A stretch of DNA of 64,000 nucleotides, taken from NCBI RefSeq assembly GCF_027579695.1, contig NC_083577.1, positions 67,169,741 through 67,233,740 on the forward strand, written 5' to 3'. The stretch is from Neoarius graeffei. Taxonomy: Eukaryota; Chordata; Actinopteri; Siluriformes; Ariidae. Under the pieces are notes generated by a model. It was not told the DNA's origin and searched no databases. It saw only the letters and a list, made by a program, of their open reading frames with translations. Of the stretch, positions 56,684-64,000 are shown in pieces (position 1 is the first letter of the stretch; the number at the start of each line of letters is the position of its first letter). Position numbers and translations under genes: made by a program.

Positions 56684-57735
56684 TCTTCAGTAGGTGCTTT
56701 ATCCTGATCAGGGTCATGGTGGAGCCAGAGTTTATCCTGGGAACACTAGGCGTGAGGTGAGGTGGGAATACACCCAAGCTTGAATACCAGTCCATCACAG
56801 AGCACCCCCCCCCAACAAACACAGAGCATGTTTTTGTTAGGAAACTGGAAAACCCAGAGAAATCCCACACAAATACAGGAATAAGCAACACGGTGGTGTA
56901 GTGGTTAGCACTGTTGCCTCACAGCAAGAAGGCTCTGGGTTCGTGCCCAGCGGCCAATGGTGGCCTTCTGTGTGGAGTTTGCATGTTCTCCCCATGTCTA
57001 TGTGAGTTTTCTCCAGGTGCTCCGGTTTCCCCCACAGTCCAAAGACATGCGGTGAGGTTAATGTGGGGTAGCCTTGGGCTGAAGTGGCCTTGAGCAAGGC
57101 ACCTAACCCCATCTGCTCCCCGGGCACTGTAGCATGGCTGCCCACTGCTCTGGGTATGTGTGTGGGCTCACTGCTCATTTGTGTGTGTGCATGCATGTCT
57201 TCACTGCTTCCATCCATTTTGGCATATCACTACAGTGACGTGGCTGCTCTGACGGCTTCAGCCATCAAAGTCTCTAGGAAGCATAACAGTAGTGGTTTCC
57301 CATTGCCTTCTACTGGATTATTATAGAGGTTTTCTCCTCTCAACCATTCATACCTATGGAAAATTTAGAGCCACCAATTAGCCTAACCTGCATGTCTTTG
57401 GTCACCAAACATGCAGTGGACTGTGGGGGAAACCGGAGCACCCAGAGGAAACCCATGCAGACATGGGGAGAACATGCAAACTCCACACAGAAAGGCCCCC
57501 GTCGGCCACTGGGCTCGAACCCAGAATCTTCTTGCTGTGAGATGACACTGCTAACCACTACACTATTGTGCCACCATTCACTGCTTCAGATGGGTTAAAT
57601 GCAGAGGCTTGAGTGTGCATGTGACAAATAAAGGCTTCTTCTTCTTAACATGCAAACCTCCACACAGACAAAAACTTGAACTTAGGATCAAACTGGGGTA
57701 CCTCTTACTGCTATCCACTGCTCACCATGTCAGCT
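56684..57735. repeat. Three-level SINE nest
   Basis: Outer: family C, minus strand, 56684-56880 and about 57650-57735. Middle: chimeric A/B SINE, plus strand, 56884-57210 and 57577-57645. Inner: family A variant, minus strand, 57211-57576, flanked by TTCACTGCTTC at 57200-57210 and 57577-57587. The inner copy has an unusual 3' end (57211-57340). Confidence 0.75.
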
Positions 57736-57739
57736 GACT

Positions 57740-58147
57740 TTATTTATTTAAAGATCATCCACTGACTCTTTAATCTCTCCAGCCAATAAATCTAAACAGC
57801 CTTGCCCTCTATATAGCTTTCATATACAAATTAGTATCTGGATTTGTATCAACATTAGCCATTACATTGTAGTCTAAAGATTGCTTGGATTGTCAGTTAT
57901 TCAATTATTAATTATAAATCATGTAGCACAGGGTTGAAGCTAAGTGAATGGAGAATCATGTTTAAGAGTAATTTATTACAGTGCCATTATTTCAGAGTAA
58001 TGATAGAATAATGATCATTGATAGGTAATTAGTAGAATCATTTAACGATTATCTCTATTGAGCAGCATGTGCTGGGGATAATGGCCAAGCTGTTTGTTCT
58101 GTCCTATTAAAGCACAATTTATTACACTTCACACTGAAGAGTCTCTC

Positions 58148-58233
<86 letters not shown>

Positions 58234-58665
58234 AATGGTAGTTTGATTTGCAGTGATGGAGAATGCAGGTGACAGTCATGTGATGTCACAACCAGTCTAT
58301 CAGACATCATTACAACCACAGGGTCAAAGGTTGAGCTGCTTGAGCCCATCTGGAGCATCCTGAGAAACACACACACACACACATGCACACAAACAGACAA
58401 AGACACTCCCACACCAGAATGGCTACTTTCTTATGCTAATGTATAGCCGTATGTTCACCAAGTTCACAGCCTCTAAATTTGCGCACACACACACACAAAG
58501 ACTAAAATGAAGTCATGCAAATTCAAACAGGAGAGAGCAATGTGTTTGGAGTTCATTTTATTCCATACAAATGAAGTAATAGGACAAGGTTCAAACACTA
58601 ACACTGTCCTGAAAACCTTTCATACAAATTGAATGCAAATTGTTACAAATTTGTAAGCATAAATC
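57740..58665. other. Intergenic with (GT)n
   Basis: (GT)n at 58150-58230 and short CA runs near 58370 and 58485. No gene seen. Confidence 0.5.
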
Positions 58666-58834
58666 TACAACAGCATTTCCAAAAATATTGGGACACTGTG
58701 TAGAACATAAATACAAACAGAAGGCAATGATTTACAAATCATGGAAACCCTATATTTCATTGAAAATAGTACAAAGACAACATATCAAATGTTGAAACTG
58801 AGATTTTTTGTTTGTTTGTTTTTTGAAAAATATA

Positions 58835-60557
58835 CCGTAAAATACCAAATAATAGCCGAGTTCCAATTAACCGCCGAGTTCCCTTTAACGGCCGGGTGTA
58901 CGCGTGTGTTGTGACAAATAAAGGCCGGTTCCGAATACTCGCCGGGGTCTAAAAAAAAAAAAAAAAGCGTCCGAACGTTCTATCTAGAATCTTGAGGCCC
59001 AGCACTTTTCTGGTTTTCTGGTGTTTAAACGATTTTGCATTGCATAGTTTTCTACCGAAACAATATGAATGAATGAATGAATGAATGAATGAATGAAAAA
59101 TGAAATTATTTCTATAATACTGTTTACAACATTTTGTTACGCAGGGGTGATAGCGTTGCGGCGCGCCGCGCCGGATTTCCGGCGCGCCATGGCTGGGGAA
59201 AAAAAAAAAATAAAAATCTAGTTCGCCCATTGTCCTGTGTCATTCTGAGATGCGCAGATAGACAGTAAAGGGAATTCGGAATTCCCTTTACTGTCTATCT
59301 GCGCATCTCAGAATGACACGTAACTTACACGTAACTTACGTGATAATAAACATGCCATTTCAATGTTATAATCTTGGTCTACCGTAATATTTCTTGAGGA
59401 ATGCAACTCCGTAACTTTTGACAGATGTCTTAGCCAATTACGTTTGACATGGGTGTGTGGGATATCACTTACGTCATCGAATGAGGAATACCCCTTTGGG
59501 TATACCCAACGAAAGCCAGCGTGTGTGGTGACATTGAGGACTGCGGGTTTCCAAGGTTGGACTGCTGCTTCTGTTAAACGACCTAAATTGCCGAATGCAT
59601 GCGTCAAAGCACACACTGAGTTTTATTAAAGACCTTATACCATTTCACTTGCCCTTACCCATTCGGATCTGGAAGACGCTTTACAAAAAAGGTGAGAGCG
59701 TTCTAACATGCATTTCAGTCTGCTCGCGGCCAATCTAATCCAAGGGGCCTTTTCAACAAGTAATCTGTCGTGCAAGTTGGGCAGAAGCGCGCGTCAGGCA
59801 GGCAACATGTAGGCCTACAAGTCAGTAACCTATTCAACTAACTTTCATCCGAACTTTAAGTTTTCTACGGGGTCGAGCCACCGTACCAACTCACTCGGGG
59901 AATAGGCTCATATCGGCCAAATAGGGAGACGTCTTGGAGAGAAACGTGAGAATGCAAGATGACAGTATACTATGTAGCCACTGCAGGTCACTTATTTTTC
60001 AGCATAAGAAAAAACCCTTTGGTTTGACACTTCGCACCCTAATTATGTTGCTTCAACGTCGCGCCCTCCATGCAATTTCAGATTGACAGACATCGCGAAG
60101 CGCAAAGGGTGGAGGCTGCATGGGTGAGGGTGATAGCAAGTGACCATAACTTTGCAGAGTAATTAAATCACAGTGCTGCGCACAGACAATGGTGTGGTTT
60201 CTTGATTATTTTGTAAAGCATGCACTTAACTAGTCATTAACAGGAAAAGGTGTGTGATTTATCCTTTATCCACCCCGACTGTGCCATGCGAAGATGCATT
60301 CTGCGTCTTCAAAATTCCCCGAAGTCGGCACCGTGCTATCTGTAATCTAACTCTAAACAAACTGTAAGTTATACTGGTTAAAAGTAGGCCTATCTGAGAA
60401 TGATTTTTTCCCCGTTTTGAGGTAGATTTTGGGGAAGGTGTTTGTGAAGAAGGAATTAATCGCCTGTTCCAAATAGCCGCCTAGTCTCTAATACGCGCCG
60501 GGTCTCTTACGTGATTGAGACAAATAATCGCCCGGGCTATTATTTGGTATTTTACGG
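58835..60557. mobile_element. TIR element with 23-bp perfect ends
   Basis: 1723 bp between TA dinucleotides. Perfect 23-bp inverted ends starting CCGTAAAATACCAAATAATA. Subterminal GCCGGG/CGCCGGG repeats lie at both sides. It contains a perfect palindrome at 59237-59319 and a GGCGCGCC-rich spot at 59160-59190. No transposase frame recognised. Superfamily unassigned. Confidence 0.7.
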
Positions 60558-60835
60558 TATGCTCATTTTTAATTTAGTGCCAGCAGCATGTTTTAAAAAG
60601 CTGGGACAGGGGCAACAAAAGACTGGGAAAGTTGTGTAATATTTAAAAAAAAAATAGGGTCATTGGCAACATGATTGGGTATAAAAAGAGCATCCCAGAG
60701 AGGCGGAGTCTCTCAGAAGTAAAGACGAGGAGGGGTTTGCCGCTCTGTGAAAGACCGCGTGGGCAAACAGTGCAACAATTTAAGAATAATGTTCCTCAAA
60801 GTAAAATTGCAAAGAATTTGAAAATTACATCATCT

Positions 60836-61208
60836 CATTCATTCTCATCTCATTATCTCTAGCCGCTTTATCCTTCTACAGGGTCGCAGGCAAGCTGGAG
60901 CCTATCCCAGCTGACTATGGGCGAAAGGCGGGGTACACCCTGGACAAGTCGCCAGGTCATCACAGGGCTGACACACAGACAACCATTCACACTCACATTC
61001 ACACCTATGGTCAATTTAGAGTCACCAGTTAACCTAACCTGCATGTCTTTGGACTGTGGGGGAAACCGGAGCACCCGGAGGAAACCCACGCGGACACGGG
61101 GAGAACATGCAAACTCCACACAGAAAGGCCCTCGCCGGCCACGGGGCTCGAACCCGGACCTTCTTGCTGTGAGGCGACAGCGCTAACCACTACACCACCG
61201 TGCCGCCC
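60836..61208 (-). repeat. Family A SINE inside Tc1 relic
   Basis: Minus-strand copy flanked by AATTACATCATCT at 60823-60835 and 61209-61221. Confidence 0.9.
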
Positions 61209-61957
61209 AATTACATCATCTATGATACATAATATCATTAAAAGATTCAGAGAATCTGGAGAAATCTGTGCATGCAAGGGACAAGGCCTAAAACCAGCAT
61301 TGGATGCCTGTGATCTTCAGGCCCTCAGGCAACACGGCATTAATAACAGATATGATTCTGTAGTGGAAATCACTGTATGGGCTCAGGAACACTTCAGAAA
61401 CCCATCATCTGTGAAAACAGTTCATCACTGCATCCACAAATGCAAGTTAAACCATCTATACTACTAAAGGAAGGCTGTCTGTCTCTCTGTTTGTTCACCT
61501 ATGCAAATTGACACGGCTGGATGCACATACTCCATACTTTGCACATGGATTGGTGACACCCCAGAGGGGTCCAAGACAACATTTTCGATTTTCCAAAACA
61601 TGGGATTAGTGCTAATCCAACACACTATTCATTTCCCATAGGCTACATGCTCGCACTAACACATTGTGCTAATCCAAGATACTATCATTTTCCATAGGCT
61701 ACATGCTCATGCTAACACACTGCATGCAGCCTCGGCAGGGAATCCCCTCCCTGACTTGCCTGAGAGTTTTGATTGTACAGGACCTCGCAATCAGTGCTCC
61801 TCACTGGACACTTCTGCAAGGAGTGTTTTTGTTTAATATCATAGACTGAAAGCAGTCTATTATGTTACCTCAATTGTTTATTAGTGTGCTAATATGGCAG
61901 CCGAAAGTTGGTGATAGACCCATCATATAAACTCGCCTCCCTGTGCGTAAAGCTTCA

Positions 61958-62784
61958 GGCTACATCTACACGACAACGGCAACGAGATGTTATTTAAAAA
62001 TATATCGCGTCCAAATGGGCAACGATCAGTAAAATATCAGGTCCATATGGCAACGCAACGCTTGCTGAAAACGATGCAATACACATGCCACACCTCTAGG
62101 GGCGCTGTAAGACGGTCCCTTCGGAGACACCAGAACAATAGAAGAAGTAAGGACACATGCGCATAAACTATTATGCGCGAGACTTCATATTAGCCACAAA
62201 GTCAGGAAAATCTGTTCGTAAAATTACATTATAATGACCAAATACAATGAAAAGTATTTTTCCAGTCTCACCTGTGAAAGGTAATCCCATGTGATCTCGT
62301 TTGGACGGCAAACCTGTTGGTACAGTTAAACGCAGCTAATCTTTATTCTCCGCTTTGACCTATCCAATATGGCGGCGAGGATGACGTATGATTCTACGCG
62401 GAAGGCGGCGTCTTTAATGGTCCGGAATAAATTGAATGCTACACGTTGATGGATTAATTTGTTGTTTCTCACCTGTGAAAGGTAATCCCATGTGATCTCG
62501 TTTGGACGGTAAACCTGTTGGTACAGTTAAACGCAGCACATGAATCTTTATTCTCCGCTTTGACCTATCCAATATGGCGGCGAGGATGACGTATGATTCT
62601 ACGCGGAAGGCGGTGTCTTTAATGGTCCGGAATAAATTGAATGCTACACGTTGATGGATTAATTTGCTCTTCTACGCCCTTTTTGAGGAATGTATTGTCG
62701 GACTTAAACCAACATCTGAAGAGGTGAGATCGCTCCTTTTTTTCCCTATTTTTGCTAGCGGGATTGACTCTGCCCTAAGGGCAG

Positions 62785-62821
<37 letters not shown>

Positions 62822-63163
62822 TTGCACCATTACACAATAAATATTCACAGTGAAAATATTTTGTAAGCGCGTTTCATGAACCAAGTTATAGGATTTGTTG
62901 ACAACTCGCATCGAGTTCGTTACACTTCTACCCGGCATGAAGCACTTACAGTCATGTGGTTGTGACGTCATCGTAAACAAATCCATTCTACTCATCCAGA
63001 CGACTTCACAACGGCAACATTGCCAGATCTTTCCACTCTGGAACCCGTTCTCAAAAAGATTGCGTTTTGGGCACCCAAAACGCCGGTGCCGTGTGGACGC
63101 CAGGCCTAAACGATAAGCAATTGTATCGGAGTCACCTGAATCCGTTGCCGTGTGGACAGGGCC
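61958..63163. mobile_element. TIR element with TCA duplication inside the Helitron-like element
   Basis: 1206 bp. Left GGCTACATCTACACGACAAC; right, inverted, GGCCCTGTCCACACGGCAAC. TCA at 61955-61957 and 63164-63166. Same duplication as the element at 10940-11653; PIF/Harbinger-like by size of duplication only. Holds a 201-bp tandem duplication (62266-62667) and (CT)n at 62789-62818. Confidence 0.65.
62266..62667 (+). repeat. 201-bp tandem duplication
   Basis: Two nearly identical head-to-tail copies starting TCTCACCTGTGAAAGG (62266 and 62467), differing by a few substitutions and a small indel (CAGCTAATC / CAGCACATGAATC). Confidence 0.9.
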
Positions 63164-64000
63164 TCAGTTACTATCAGGTAAACTGTCTCTGTGAATCTAT
63201 TGTTTATACTCTGATGTGCAAATGTAACAGTAATGGCTAATGTTACGTTTGATTCCTGACTCCTTGGGTAGACTGCCCAATTCCAAGCAGCTGTACGACC
63301 AAACCCTAGGACCAACACAGCCCCTGTGAAGAGCACCATTCAGAGGAAATCAGGTCCACGGGCAATAACTACTAGTATATAAACAATATCCAGAAACACT
63401 GGCACCTTCTCTGGGCCCGAGCTCTTTTACGATGGACAGACGCAAAGTGGAAAATTGTCCTGAGGTCTAACAAATCAAAAGTAGAAATTCTTTTTAGAAA
63501 TTATGGTCAGTGCATCTTCCAGTCAAAAGAAGAGAGGAGACCGTCTGACTTGTTATTAGCACACAAAGCAAAAGCCAGCATCTGTGATAGTATGAGGGGC
63601 ATTAGCGCACATGGCATGGGTAGATTGTACATCTGAGAAGGCACCATTTACACTGAATGATATATACTGGTTTTGAAGTGGCATGCTGCCATCCAGATGA
63701 AGGTTTTTTTCAGGGAAGACCTTGTTTATTTCAGCAAGACAATGCCAAACTGCATTCTGCATGTATTGCAACTACATGGCTTTGTAGTAAGAGTCCAGGT
63801 GCTAAACTGGCCTGCCTGCAGTCCAGACCTGTGTCCCATTGAAAACATTTGACGCATTATGAAGCACAAAATATGACAAAGGAGACCCCGAACTGTTGAG
63901 CAGCTGAAACTGTATATCAGGTAAGAATGGGATAACATTTCACTTTCAATACGACAGCAATTGGTCTCCTCAGTTCCAAGCTGTTTACAGAGTGTTCTTA

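Larger units (their letters stand above)
61455..63375 (+). mobile_element. Helitron-like element (non-autonomous)
   Basis: Starts TCTATACTACTAAAGG, a terminus typical of fish Helitrons, right after A. Ends ACTACTAG (CTRR-type) right before T. The interrupted Tc1 coding sequence resumes at TATATAAACAATATCC. No Rep/helicase frame and no convincing 3' hairpin, so the call is tentative. Carries an inserted TIR element (61958-63163). Confidence 0.5.
58668..64000 (+). mobile_element. Tc1-like relic split by several insertions, running off the window
   Basis: The left terminus CAACAGCATTTCCAAAAATA and following 150 bp, the AAGCTGGGACAGGGGCAAC leader (about 60600), the N-terminal transposase part (about 60720-61455) and the catalytic part (about 63380-64000) belong to one element. 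Interruptions: TIR element 58835-60557, SINE 60836-61208, Helitron-like 61455-63375. Confidence 0.75.
60720..64000 (+). pseudogene. Tc1 transposase relic, fragmented
   Basis: Recognisable pieces: IIKRFRESGEI and DLQALRQHGINNRYDSVVEI (61222-61467, DNA-binding region); WKIVLRSNKSK (about 63450, where the first Asp would be, lost); FQQDNAKLHSA (about 63738, second Asp); a CSPDL-type region near 63820. Multiple stops and insertions; dead. Its end lies beyond the window. Confidence 0.75.

Noticed and set aside
59308..59616. 102-codon minus-strand frame in the TIR element
   Set aside because: No recognisable domain, and it lies in a repeat; unsupported as a gene.

Overview
The window is a piece of a vertebrate, almost certainly teleost, nuclear genome. 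Its genes have introns with GT-AG borders. It is rich in long microsatellites and crowded with Tc1-like DNA transposons, tRNA-headed SINEs and LTR elements. Siluriform or another otophysan fish is possible from the repeat style, but I cannot prove it. No prokaryotic signals were seen.

Two host genes are supported, both on the + strand. (1) The 3' part of a collagen/scavenger-receptor gene, best read as marco: Gly-X-Y exons between 901 and 4453, then a two-exon, six-cysteine SRCR domain ending at 5233. (2) A complete two-exon engrailed-class homeobox gene, en1: exon 1 22550-23048, exon 2 26451-26764, 270 aa. MARCO and EN1 are also neighbours in mammals, so this looks like conserved linkage. 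A possible conserved regulatory block lies 1.3-1.7 kb upstream of en1.

The rest is mobile DNA, often nested. 0-5 kb: marco with an intact Tc1 transposase in an intron. 5-22 kb: SINEs of at least three families, two broken Tc1 copies, a hAT copy with a BED-finger transposase fragment, and two small TIR elements. 27-36 kb: a long-TIR element, a TTAA-flanked piggyBac-like element with five GGGGTCC palindromes, a TTAA-flanked Kolobok-like element with a THAP exon and an acidic ORF facing each other, and several non-autonomous Tc1 elements. 38-42 kb: a LINE 3' end and another dead Tc1. 43-46.2 kb: a 5'-truncated Ty3/gypsy element whose integrase lies before reverse transcriptase (Gmr1-like order), with one LTR. 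46.5-55.9 kb: a young but defective endogenous retrovirus with matching 589-bp LTRs, a UGA between gag and pro, a transposon in gag, a deleted RT core and almost no env. 56.7-57.7 kb: a three-level SINE nest. 58.7-64 kb: a Tc1 relic split by a TIR element, a SINE and a Helitron-like element that carries its own insert.

The strongest leads are the Kolobok-like element with opposed THAP and acidic ORFs, the palindrome-studded piggyBac-like element, the retrovirus with a gag-UGA-pro layout and an extra segment between protease and RT, a perfect 41-bp-arm palindrome at 59237-59319, and a 5S-rRNA-like stretch inside a tRNA-headed SINE.
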